Below are positions 1-6,693 of a DNA stretch of 20,703 nucleotides, piece after piece. The notes under the pieces were generated by a model. It was not told the DNA's origin. It ran no database searches and worked only from the letters and a program-made list of their open reading frames with translations. Origin of the DNA: Clostridiales bacterium (GTDB lineage: Bacteria > Bacillota > Clostridia > Oscillospirales > CAG-272). The stretch covers positions 1 through 20,703 of the forward strand of contig SFNW01000021.1 in assembly GCA_004554105.1 (NCBI GenBank), given 5' to 3'. How positions within the stretch are numbered: position 1 is the stretch's first letter; each line of letters opens with the position of its first letter. The position numbers and the translations under genes are program-made.

Positions 1-642
1 AACATTGAAGAACTGAAATTCGACGAAAAGGGGCTGATTCCCGCCATTGTCGTGGATTCGGTCAGCAAGCGGGTGCTGACACTCGCTTATATGAACGCCG
101 AGAGCTTGAAAATCTCGATGGAGAAGGGGCTGACCTGCTTTTTCAGCCGCTCGCGGCAAAAGCTTTGGCTGAAGGGCGAGACCAGCGGCAATTATCAGCA
201 CATTGTTTCAATCACCGCAGACTGCGACAAGGACGCGCTCGTCGTTGTCGTCGAGCCCGACGGTCCTGCCTGCCACACGGGCAGCTTTTCCTGCTTTGAA
301 GCCCCGGTCTGGCAGAGCGACGAGCTGCACGAATTCTCGCTGCAAAGCCTCTATGCGCTGCTGGAGGGCAGAAAAGCCGAGATGCCCGAAGGCTCTTACA
401 CGACCTATCTCTTCCAAAAGGGACTGGATAAAATCTTAAAAAAGGTCGGCGAGGAATGCACCGAGGTCATCATCGCGGGCAAGGCGCAGGATAAAAAGGA
501 GACAATCTACGAGATTGCCGACCTCGCGTATCACGTCATGGTGCTGATGGTCGAGGCGGGTATCAGCGTGGAGGACATTCACCGCGAGCTGGCTTCCCGC
601 CACATCATCGACCACAAGGTCAAGCAGGAAAAAATGGTATGA
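1..642 (+). CDS. hisIE: Bifunctional phosphoribosyl-AMP cyclohydrolase / phosphoribosyl-ATP pyrophosphatase (5' partial)
   Basis: This gene catalyses steps 2 and 3 of histidine synthesis: HisE removes pyrophosphate from phosphoribosyl-ATP and HisI opens the adenine ring. The frame is open from base 1, and the residues before the in-frame GTG at 52 (LKFDEKGLIPAIV) are typical HisI N-terminal sequence, so the true start lies just left of the window and only a few codons are missing. The HisI half shows SRSRQKLW, KGETSGN, the metal-binding DCDKD and the GPACHTGSFSCF cysteine motif. The HisE half, from about base 340, shows the VGEECTE and AYHVMVLM helices of the MazG-like pyrophosphatase fold. 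The stop TGA overlaps the next ATG (ATGA at 639-642), so the two genes are probably translationally coupled. As the last step-enzymes of a his operon, these genes presumably continue a cluster lying upstream. Confidence 0.95.
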   Translation, partial: NIEELKFDEKGLIPAIVVDSVSKRVLTLAYMNAESLKISMEKGLTCFFSRSRQKLWLKGETSGNYQHIVSITADCDKDALVVVVEPDGPACHTGSFSCFEAPVWQSDELHEFSLQSLYALLEGRKAEMPEGSYTTYLFQKGLDKILKKVGEECTEVIIAGKAQDKKETIYEIADLAYHVMVLMVEAGISVEDIHRELASRHIIDHKVKQEKMV

Positions 643-1403
643 GCGGACGCGACTTACACACGCACACAATCTTCAGCGACGGCACTTGCACACCCGAAGA
701 AATGGCGCTTGCCGCGGCGGCGCGCGGGCTTGATACGCTCGGCTTTTCCGACCATTCGTACACGGCGTTTGACGAAAGCTGGTGCATGAAGAAAAGCGAC
801 ATTCCGCGCTACCTCGAAAGAGTCCGTAAGCTCAAGGAAGCCTATCGCGGGCGGCTTGAAATCCTCTGCGGCGTCGAGCAGGACTTCTATTCGGACGAGC
901 CGACCGAGCCGTATGACTATGTCATCGGCTCGGTGCATTATTTGAAGGTCGGCGACGAATATCTGCCGATCGACGAGAGCGCGGCGCTTTTGCAGGACGC
1001 GGCAGAGCGGTACTTCGGCGGGGATATTTACGCGCTTGCCGAGTTGTACTTTGAGACGGTTTCGCGCGTGGTCGAAAAAACGCACGCCGACATCATCGGG
1101 CATTTCGACTTGATTTCCAAATTCAATGAGCAAACCCCGCTGTTCGATCCGCAAACCCCCCGCTATGTCGCCGCATGGCAGGCGGCGGCGGATAAGCTCA
1201 TCGCATCGGGCAAGCCGTTTGAAATCAACACGGGCGCGATTTTCCGCGGGTATAAAACCGTCGCTTACCCCGCGCCCGAAATGCTCGACTATATCGCCGC
1301 GCGCGGCGGCAGGTTCGTGCTGTCGAGCGACAGCCATCAAAGCGGTGCGCTCTGCTTTGCATTTGAGCGCTACGCGGCGTATATTCTGCCGAAAAAGCGA
1401 TAA
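639..1403 (+). CDS. hisJ: Histidinol-phosphatase, PHP family
   Basis: This gene predicts a 254-residue metal-dependent phosphoesterase of the PHP superfamily, most likely hydrolysing L-histidinol phosphate to histidinol in the cytoplasm. Visible metal ligands are H7 and H9 (DLHTHT), H39 (SDH), E80 (GVEQD), H100 (SVHY), H155 (GHFDL), D231 and H233 (SDSH), the full set expected for a trinuclear site. Length agrees with the HisJ/HisK family. The ATG overlaps the hisIE stop by four bases, which supports both the start choice and the histidine role, since PHP proteins of other function (polymerase-linked, YcdX-like) share the same motifs. The gene ends 16 bases before the -35 box of the purine promoter. 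No intrinsic terminator is visible directly after it. Confidence 0.9.
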   Translation: MSGRDLHTHTIFSDGTCTPEEMALAAAARGLDTLGFSDHSYTAFDESWCMKKSDIPRYLERVRKLKEAYRGRLEILCGVEQDFYSDEPTEPYDYVIGSVHYLKVGDEYLPIDESAALLQDAAERYFGGDIYALAELYFETVSRVVEKTHADIIGHFDLISKFNEQTPLFDPQTPRYVAAWQAAADKLIASGKPFEINTGAIFRGYKTVAYPAPEMLDYIAARGGRFVLSSDSHQSGALCFAFERYAAYILPKKR

Positions 1404-1419
1404 AATGCCGCCGAAATCG

Positions 1420-1448
1420 TTGACAGCGGCGAAAAAATATGTTACACT
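1420..1448 (+). promoter_or_regulatory. Promoter of the purine operon (extended -10)
   Basis: A consensus -35 TTGACA lies at 1420-1425. A 17-base spacer follows, then TACACT at 1443-1448, preceded by TG at 1440-1441, giving an extended -10 element (TGnTACACT). The predicted transcript starts near 1455, a few bases before the first paired strand of the ZTP riboswitch. Spacing and position support a sigma-A-type promoter; transcription itself is inferred. Confidence 0.8.
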
Positions 1449-1465
1449 GTGACCGAAAACAAGAA

Positions 1466-1537
1466 GTTCCCCGCAACTGACGGATAGGCGGAGCACCGCA
1501 ATGGGAGTGAGGAACGATACTGTCGACCGTCTGGGCA
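1466..1537 (+). promoter_or_regulatory. ZTP (pfl) riboswitch controlling purE
   Basis: The leader carries the hallmark of the ZTP/ZMP aptamer: ACTGACGG near the 5' side and GACCGTCTGGGC at the 3' side, very close to my recollection of the Fusobacterium ulcerans ZTP aptamer. Pairings that can be drawn are P1 GTTCC (1466-1470) with GGAAC (1511-1515), P2 GCGG (1488-1491) with CCGC (1496-1499), P3 TGTC (1521-1524) with GGCA (1534-1537), and a pseudoknot GACGG (1479-1483) with CCGTC (1527-1531). ZTP and ZMP (AICAR) accumulate when 10-formyl-tetrahydrofolate is short, and family members switch on purine and folate genes. The downstream operon encodes both formyl-THF-using steps, PurN and AICAR transformylase, which fits. 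Confidence 0.93.
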
Positions 1538-1575
1538 CACTTCATTTTCAAAGTGAAGTGCGCCCTTTTACTTTT
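1533..1575 (+). terminator. Riboswitch-controlled intrinsic terminator
   Basis: GGGCACACTTCA (1533-1544) pairs with TGAAGTGCGCCC (1554-1565) with one A/C mismatch; the stem can extend inward to a three-base loop. The T-rich tract TTTTACTTTT (1566-1575) follows. The 5' arm GGGC is also the 3' arm of aptamer helix P3, so ligand-stabilised P3 and the terminator cannot coexist. This predicts termination without ligand and read-through into purE when ZTP/ZMP is bound. Confidence 0.9.
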
Positions 1576-1589
1576 CAAGGAGGTAAATC

Positions 1590-2078
1590 ATGAAAAAAGT
1601 TGGCATTGTCATGGGAAGCGACAGCGACCTGCCGATTGTGCAGAAAGCGACCGATTTGCTGAAGAGTCTCGGCATTCCTTACGAGGCACACGTCTATTCG
1701 GCGCACAGAACGCCCGCAGAGGCGAAAGCTTTTGCGGAAAATGCGAGAAGCGCAGGCTTCGGCGTGATCATCGCGGCGGCGGGAATGGCGGCGCACCTGG
1801 CGGGCGCGCTGGCTGCCAATACAACCCTGCCGGTCATCGGCATTCCCTGCAAATCCAGTCAGTTAGACGGCATTGACGCCCTGCTTTCCACTGTACAGAT
1901 GCCCTCGGGCATTCCGGTTGCGACAGTGGCAATCGACGGGGGTGCCAATGCCGCTTTGCTTGCTGCGGAGATTCTCGCCGTCACCGATGCGGAACTTGCC
2001 GCAAGGCTTGACGCAAAGCGCCGCGCGGACGCCGAAAAGGTGCTCGAGAAAGACAAAACAATTTCGGAAAGATTATAA
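1590..2078 (+). CDS. purE: N5-carboxyaminoimidazole ribonucleotide mutase, class I
   Basis: The 162-residue protein converts N5-CAIR to CAIR (4-carboxy-AIR) in de novo purine synthesis. It has the nucleotide-phosphate loop GSDSD (9-13), SAHRTP (37-42), AAGMAAHL (63-70) and QMPSGIPVAT (103-112), all typical of class I PurE. Class II enzymes, which carboxylate AIR directly, differ in the AGG/AAG and HRTP regions, so N5-CAIR is the likely substrate. No purK is in this window, although a class I enzyme normally works with PurK; it may lie elsewhere. The ATG follows a perfect AAGGAGGT ribosome site (1578-1585). This is the first gene under the ZTP riboswitch. Confidence 0.96.
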   Translation: MKKVGIVMGSDSDLPIVQKATDLLKSLGIPYEAHVYSAHRTPAEAKAFAENARSAGFGVIIAAAGMAAHLAGALAANTTLPVIGIPCKSSQLDGIDALLSTVQMPSGIPVATVAIDGGANAALLAAEILAVTDAELAARLDAKRRADAEKVLEKDKTISERL

Positions 2079-2104
2079 TTTTCAAAGACAGAGGAGAAAG
2101 AACA

Positions 2105-2812
2105 ATGGAAAAGACGGTACAGCTCTATGAGGGCAAGGCAAAGAAGGTTTTTGCAACCGAGCAGGACGACCTTGTGATCGTTTCGTACAAGGACGACGCC
2201 ACCGCGCTCGACGGTCTCAAGAAGGGGACGATTGCGGGCAAGGGCGCGATTAACAACAGAATGTCGAACTACCTGATGCAGCTGCTTGAAAAGCAGGGCG
2301 TGAAGACGCATTTCGTCGAGGAATTAAACGACCGCGAGACGGTCGTCAGAAAGGTTTCGATCGTGCCGCTCGAGGTCATTGTCAGAAACATTTCGGCAGG
2401 CTCGTTTGCCAAGCGCTACGGCGTTGCCGAGGGGATCGTCTTCGACGAGCCGACCATTGAATTCTCCTACAAGAACGACGAATTGCACGACCCGCTCATC
2501 AATTCGTACCACGCGCTTGCGCTGAAACTCGCAACCAAGGAAGAAATCGCGACGATCAAAGAAATGGCGTTCAAGGTCAACGAGGTGCTGAAAGAATACT
2601 TCCTTACGCTCGGCGTCAAACTTGTCGACTTCAAACTCGAGTTCGGCAGACTGGCGGACGGCACGATTGTGCTTGCCGACGAAATCTCGCCCGACACCTG
2701 CCGCTTCTGGGACGCAAAGACGAACGAGAAGCTCGACAAGGACCGCTTCCGCCGCGACATGGGCGGCGTTGAGGACGCCTACAAGGAAATGATGCACCGC
2801 GTATTCGGTTAA
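2105..2812 (+). CDS. purC: Phosphoribosylaminoimidazole-succinocarboxamide synthase (SAICAR synthetase)
   Basis: This 235-residue enzyme joins CAIR and aspartate with ATP to give SAICAR. Family signatures are visible in order: LYEGKAKKV (7-15), NRMSNYLM (51-58), the signature block VPLEVIVRNISAGS (87-100) followed by FAKRYG, DELHDPLIN (125-133), VDFKLEFGR (174-182) and DEISPDTCRFWD (192-203). Length and start match the short bacterial PurC form. A GAGGAG ribosome site lies about ten bases before the ATG, and the gap to purE is only 26 bases with no promoter or terminator visible. The partner that would process the product, adenylosuccinate lyase PurB, is not in this window. Confidence 0.97.
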   Translation: MEKTVQLYEGKAKKVFATEQDDLVIVSYKDDATALDGLKKGTIAGKGAINNRMSNYLMQLLEKQGVKTHFVEELNDRETVVRKVSIVPLEVIVRNISAGSFAKRYGVAEGIVFDEPTIEFSYKNDELHDPLINSYHALALKLATKEEIATIKEMAFKVNEVLKEYFLTLGVKLVDFKLEFGRLADGTIVLADEISPDTCRFWDAKTNEKLDKDRFRRDMGGVEDAYKEMMHRVFG

Positions 2813-2830
2813 TTCGGTTTGGGAGAGCTT

Positions 2831-4294
2831 ATGCAGAAACTCAGAGAAGAATGCGGCGTTTTCGGTGTCTTTTGCAGCGATGTGCAGGAGGTCGCGCAGA
2901 CGACCTATTACGGGCTGTTTGCCCTCCAGCACAGGGGGCAGGAGTCCTGCGGCATCGTGGTCAACGATGACGGCGTATTTACGACCTACAAGGACATCGG
3001 GCTTGTCAACGACGTCTTTACCGAGCGGCGGCTGAATGCCCTCGGCAAGGGCAACATGGCGGTCGGTCATGTACGCTACGGCACGACGGGTGCGACCGAC
3101 CGCAACAACGCGCAGCCGATCGTCGTCAACCACATCAAGGGCAGAATGGCGCTGGCGCACAACGGCAACCTGACCAACTCGTTTGAACTGCGCGAGCAGC
3201 TTGAACTCAAGGGCTCGATTTTCCACACGACGTCGGACACCGAGGTCATTTCCTATATCATCACCGAGGAGCGGCTGACCGCGCCGACGATCGAGGCTGC
3301 GGTACGCCGCGCGATGGAGCGCATCAAGGGCGCGTATTCGCTCGTCATTATGTCGCCCTCCAAGCTGATTGCGGCGCGGGACATCTACGGTTTCCGCCCG
3401 CTCTGCTACGGGCAGACGCCCGACGGGCGGTACATCGTCGCCTCCGAGAGTTGTGCGCTTGCCGCCGTCGGTGCGGAGTTTATCCGCGACGTCGAGCCGG
3501 GCGAAATCGTCGTCTTTTCGAGAGACGGCGTGAAGAGCATCACCGACCTCTGCGGCAGGGTCGAGCCGCGCCGCTGTGTGTTTGAATATGTCTACTTTGC
3601 ACGCCCCGATTCGGCAATCGACGGGTGCAGCGTGCATGAAGCGCGCGTCCGCGCGGGCGAATTTCTCGCCATGCAGCACCCCGTCGACGCGGACGTCGTC
3701 ATCGGCGTGCCCGATTCGGGACTCGACGCGGCACTCGGCTATTCGAAACAGTCGGGCATTCCGTATGAAATCGGTCTGATTAAGAACAAATACATCGGCA
3801 GAACCTTCATCTCGCCCGGGCAGTCGAGCCGGGAGGACAAGGTCAGAATCAAGCTCAACCCGATTTCGAGCGTCGTGCGCGGCAAGCGGGTTGTCCTCAT
3901 CGACGACTCCATTGTCCGCGGCACGACCAGCGAGCGAATCGTCCGTCTCGTGCGCGACGCGGGGGCAACCGAGGTACATATGCGCGTTTCCGCGCCCCCC
4001 TTTATGAATCCCTGCTACTACGGCACCGACATTGATTCGCGCGACCACCTGATTGCCTGCCGCTACACGGTCGAGGAGATTGCCGCGAGCATCGGCGCGG
4101 ATTCCCTCGGGTATTTAAGCGTTGAAAATGTGAAGAAGATTGCCTGCCTTGACCCGACGCGCGGCTACTGCACCGCCTGCTTTGACGGCGATTATCCCAC
4201 CGAGATTCCCACCGAGACCCGCAAGAGCCGGTTTGAGGGGAAGATTTCGGATTCCGATAAGTATAAAGATAAAGGAGCGACCGAACATGAATAA
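2831..4294 (+). CDS. purF: Amidophosphoribosyltransferase, [4Fe-4S] type
   Basis: This is the committed step of purine synthesis: glutamine plus PRPP gives phosphoribosylamine. The start is set at the ATG at 2831 because GGGAG sits directly upstream; an in-frame TTG at 2819 adds four residues without a site of its own. The protein has 487 residues. C8 follows a seven-residue leader that should be cleaved to expose it as the N-terminal glutaminase nucleophile; the Ntn glutaminase domain includes GHVRYGTTG (79-87) and LAHNGNLTN (108-116). The PRPP loop is VLIDDSIVRGTTS (355-367). C249, C395, C447 and C450 occupy the four positions that ligate an iron-sulfur cluster in the Bacillus enzyme, so this is likely the oxygen-sensitive type. 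The 3' end overlaps purM by eight bases. Confidence 0.97.
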   Translation: MQKLREECGVFGVFCSDVQEVAQTTYYGLFALQHRGQESCGIVVNDDGVFTTYKDIGLVNDVFTERRLNALGKGNMAVGHVRYGTTGATDRNNAQPIVVNHIKGRMALAHNGNLTNSFELREQLELKGSIFHTTSDTEVISYIITEERLTAPTIEAAVRRAMERIKGAYSLVIMSPSKLIAARDIYGFRPLCYGQTPDGRYIVASESCALAAVGAEFIRDVEPGEIVVFSRDGVKSITDLCGRVEPRRCVFEYVYFARPDSAIDGCSVHEARVRAGEFLAMQHPVDADVVIGVPDSGLDAALGYSKQSGIPYEIGLIKNKYIGRTFISPGQSSREDKVRIKLNPISSVVRGKRVVLIDDSIVRGTTSERIVRLVRDAGATEVHMRVSAPPFMNPCYYGTDIDSRDHLIACRYTVEEIAASIGADSLGYLSVENVKKIACLDPTRGYCTACFDGDYPTEIPTETRKSRFEGKISDSDKYKDKGATEHE

Positions 4295-5330
4295 GAATTC
4301 AAGATCCGAGGCATACGCCGCAGCCGGCGTCGACATCACCGCGGGGTACAAGGCGGTCGAACTGATGAAGAGCCACATCGCGCGGACCGCGACCCCCGGT
4401 GCCTGCTCCGACGTGGGCGGCTTCGGCGGCTTGTTTGAACTGGACATGACCGGCATCACAAAGCCTGTACTTGTCAGCGGCACCGACGGTGTCGGCACAA
4501 AGCTAAAGCTCGCGTTCCTCATGGACAAGCACGACACGGTCGGCATCGACTGCGTTGCCATGTGCGTCAACGACATCATCTGCTGCGGCGCAAAGCCGCT
4601 GTTCTTCCTCGACTATATTGCCTGCGGCAAGAATGTGCCCGAGCGCATCGCGGACATCGTCAAGGGCGTCTGCGACGGCTGTGTGCAGGCGGGCGCGGCG
4701 CTGATCGGCGGCGAGACCGCCGAGATGCCCGGCTTTTACCCCGAGGACGAGTACGACCTTGCGGGCTACAGCACGGGCGTTGTCGACCGCGACAAAATCA
4801 TCGACAACAAGACGATGCGCGAGGGCGACGTGATTCTCGCCCTGCCGTCGAGCGGCGTGCATTCCAACGGTTTTTCGCTGGTGCGCAAGGTCTTTGACGT
4901 CGAGCACGCCGACCTGACCTCGCCGCTTGCGGCGCTCGGCGGCAAATCGCTCGGCGAGACGCTGCTTGCGCCGACGAAAATTTACGTCAAGCCGATTCTC
5001 GCCCTGCTTGAAGAAGTCAAAGTCAAGGGCATTTCGCACATCACGGGCGGCGGCTTCTATGAAAACATTCCGCGCAGCATTCCCGACGGGCTCTGCGCCG
5101 AAATCGACCGCGCCGCAGTCCGCATTCTGCCGATTTTCGACCTCATCGCCAAGACCGGCAACATCTCGGAGCGCGATATGTTCAACACCTTCAACATGGG
5201 CGTCGGCATGAGCGTCGTCGTGGCGAAGGAGGACGCCGAGCGCGCGCTGGAAATCCTGCACGCGGCGGGCGAGGACGCATATATCCTCGGCAAGGTGATT
5301 GCCGCGGACGAAAAAATCATCATTCGGTAA
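4287..5330 (+). CDS. purM: Phosphoribosylformylglycinamidine cyclo-ligase (AIR synthetase)
   Basis: The 347-residue enzyme closes the imidazole ring of FGAM with ATP to give AIR. Visible motifs are YAAAGVDI near the N-terminus, TDGVGTK (66-72), IGGETAEMPG (140-149), SSGVHSNG (188-195) and HITGGGFYEN in the C-terminal half, in the order seen in PurM. The frame is open back to 4140, but the ATG at 4287 is preceded by AAAGGAG (4271-4277), and the family's usual N-terminus begins here. The start lies inside the last codons of purF (ATGAATAA), indicating translational coupling. Length is normal for PurM (about 345). Confidence 0.97.
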   Translation: MNKNSRSEAYAAAGVDITAGYKAVELMKSHIARTATPGACSDVGGFGGLFELDMTGITKPVLVSGTDGVGTKLKLAFLMDKHDTVGIDCVAMCVNDIICCGAKPLFFLDYIACGKNVPERIADIVKGVCDGCVQAGAALIGGETAEMPGFYPEDEYDLAGYSTGVVDRDKIIDNKTMREGDVILALPSSGVHSNGFSLVRKVFDVEHADLTSPLAALGGKSLGETLLAPTKIYVKPILALLEEVKVKGISHITGGGFYENIPRSIPDGLCAEIDRAAVRILPIFDLIAKTGNISERDMFNTFNMGVGMSVVVAKEDAERALEILHAAGEDAYILGKVIAADEKIIIR

Positions 5331-5340
5331 GGGCGGCGCG

Positions 5341-6681
5341 ATGAAAGAGAAAGCGAAAATCGCCGTCCTCGTTTCGGGCGGCGGCACGAATCTGCAGGCA
5401 CTCATCGACGCCGGGCAAAGCGGCATTCTGCACAGCGGGGAAATTACGCTTGTCGTCTCCAATAAGGAGGACGCGTTCGCCCTTACGCGGGCGAAAAAAG
5501 CCGGGATTCCGACCGCCGTACTGCCGAAGAGCGAATATCCGAGCGGCGAAGCCTTTGAGGCAAAGCTCACCGAACTTCTTGAGGAAAACGGCATCGACCT
5601 GATTGTCCTCGCGGGCTTTATGCGCATTCTGAGCGCGCGCTTCACGGCGCACTTTGCACGGCGCATCATCAACATTCACCCGTCGCTGATTCCCGCGTTC
5701 TGCGGAGAGGGCTTTTACGGTCTGCGCGTCCACCGCGCCGCGCTCGAACGTGGCGTCAAGGTGACGGGGGCGACGGTGCATTTCGTCAACGAGATCCCCG
5801 ACGGCGGGGAAATTATTCTGCAAAAAGCCGTTGCCGTTCTGGACGGCGACACGCCCGAGACGCTGCAAAAGCGGGTCATGGAAGAAGCCGAGTGGATTCT
5901 CCTGCCGCAGGCGGCGGAGAAGGTCTGCAAGGATATGCTTGCGAAAAAGGGAGAACAAAATATGAATGTCTATGCAACAAGCGATATAGCCGAGCTGATT
6001 CGCGACAACCCCTATGTGGGGCGCGGCATCGTCATCGGCAAAACCCCGAATGGAAAAAAGGCGGTTGCCGCCTACTTCATCATGGGGCGGAGCGAAAACA
6101 GCCGCAACCGCGTCTTTGCCGAAAAGGACGGCGCACTCTTCACCGAGCCGTTTGACGCGTCCAAGGTCAAGGACCCGAGCCTGATTATCTACGCCGCCGT
6201 GCGCACGTATCAGAAGCATCTGATCGTCACAAACGGCGACCAGACCGACACGGTATACGAGGGACTGCAAAGCGGTCTTTCCTTTGCGGACGCGCTTGCA
6301 AAGCGTGCGTTTGAGCCCGACGCGCCGAACTTCACCCCGCGCATCAGCGGGCTGCTCACCTTTGAAAACCGCGATTTTTCCTATCAGATGAGCATTCTGA
6401 AAAGCATCGACGAAGCGGGCAGCGATTGCGCAAGATACACCTTTGCCTATCCGTCGACGCCCGGTCTCGGACACTTCATTCACACCTATATCGGGGACGG
6501 AAATCCCCTGCCGACCTTCTGCGGTGAGCCCGAGCGGGTCGCCACCGAGGACGGCATCGACGCCTTTACCGACAAGCTCTGGAATGCGCTGAATGCCGAA
6601 AACAAGATTTCCCTCTATGTCCGTTATACCGACCTCGAAACCGGCATTGCCGAGACCCGCATTGTCAACAAGAACCGATAA
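5341..6681 (+). CDS. purN-purO: Fusion: GAR transformylase (PurN) plus PurO-type IMP cyclohydrolase
   Basis: A single open frame of 446 codons encodes two pathway enzymes. Residues 1 to about 205 are PurN, transferring formyl from 10-formyl-THF to GAR: GGGTNLQAL (13-21), AGFMRIL (91-97), catalytic N111 and H113 in NIHPSLIPAF, and D154 in DGGEII. Residues 208-446 match the archaeal/clostridial PurO family of IMP cyclohydrolases (GRGIVIGKTPNGKK, FIMGRSENSRNR, VTNGDQTDT, GHFIHTYIGDGNPLP), which closes FAICAR to IMP. The linker is AKKGEQN followed by an internal ATG at 5962 that has its own AAGGGAG site, so the C-terminal domain may also be made alone. The neighbouring AICAR transformylase lacks a cyclohydrolase domain, so this PurO domain supplies that step. 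Whether the fusion is biological or due to a one-base indel is open. Confidence 0.9.
   Translation: MKEKAKIAVLVSGGGTNLQALIDAGQSGILHSGEITLVVSNKEDAFALTRAKKAGIPTAVLPKSEYPSGEAFEAKLTELLEENGIDLIVLAGFMRILSARFTAHFARRIINIHPSLIPAFCGEGFYGLRVHRAALERGVKVTGATVHFVNEIPDGGEIILQKAVAVLDGDTPETLQKRVMEEAEWILLPQAAEKVCKDMLAKKGEQNMNVYATSDIAELIRDNPYVGRGIVIGKTPNGKKAVAAYFIMGRSENSRNRVFAEKDGALFTEPFDASKVKDPSLIIYAAVRTYQKHLIVTNGDQTDTVYEGLQSGLSFADALAKRAFEPDAPNFTPRISGLLTFENRDFSYQMSILKSIDEAGSDCARYTFAYPSTPGLGHFIHTYIGDGNPLPTFCGEPERVATEDGIDAFTDKLWNALNAENKISLYVRYTDLETGIAETRIVNKNR
5947..5964 (+). promoter_or_regulatory. Internal ribosome site and start codon at the purN/purO junction
   Basis: AAGGGAG (5948-5954, within an A5G3 run) stands seven bases before ATG 5962-5964, exactly where the PurO homology begins. 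The ATG is in frame with purN upstream. TGA at 5963-5965, one frame over, forms ATGA, the overlap style used by other genes here. The arrangement suggests either independent initiation of PurO or a remnant of a formerly separate gene. Confidence 0.6.
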
Positions 6682-6693
6682 GGAGCGTACATC

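Noticed and set aside
1407..1431. GCCGC/GCGGC hairpin just after hisJ as a possible terminator
   Set aside because: It has a 14-base loop and is followed by an A run rather than a T run; it also overlaps the purine -35 box.
2819..2830. Alternative TTG start for purF at 2819
   Set aside because: No ribosome site stands before it, whereas GGGAG precedes the ATG at 2831, and the leader length before the catalytic cysteine fits the ATG start.
4140..4286. Upstream in-frame extension of purM
   Set aside because: It overlaps the conserved C-terminal cysteine region of purF in another frame, and its low-complexity Arg/Pro-rich translation has no PurM similarity.
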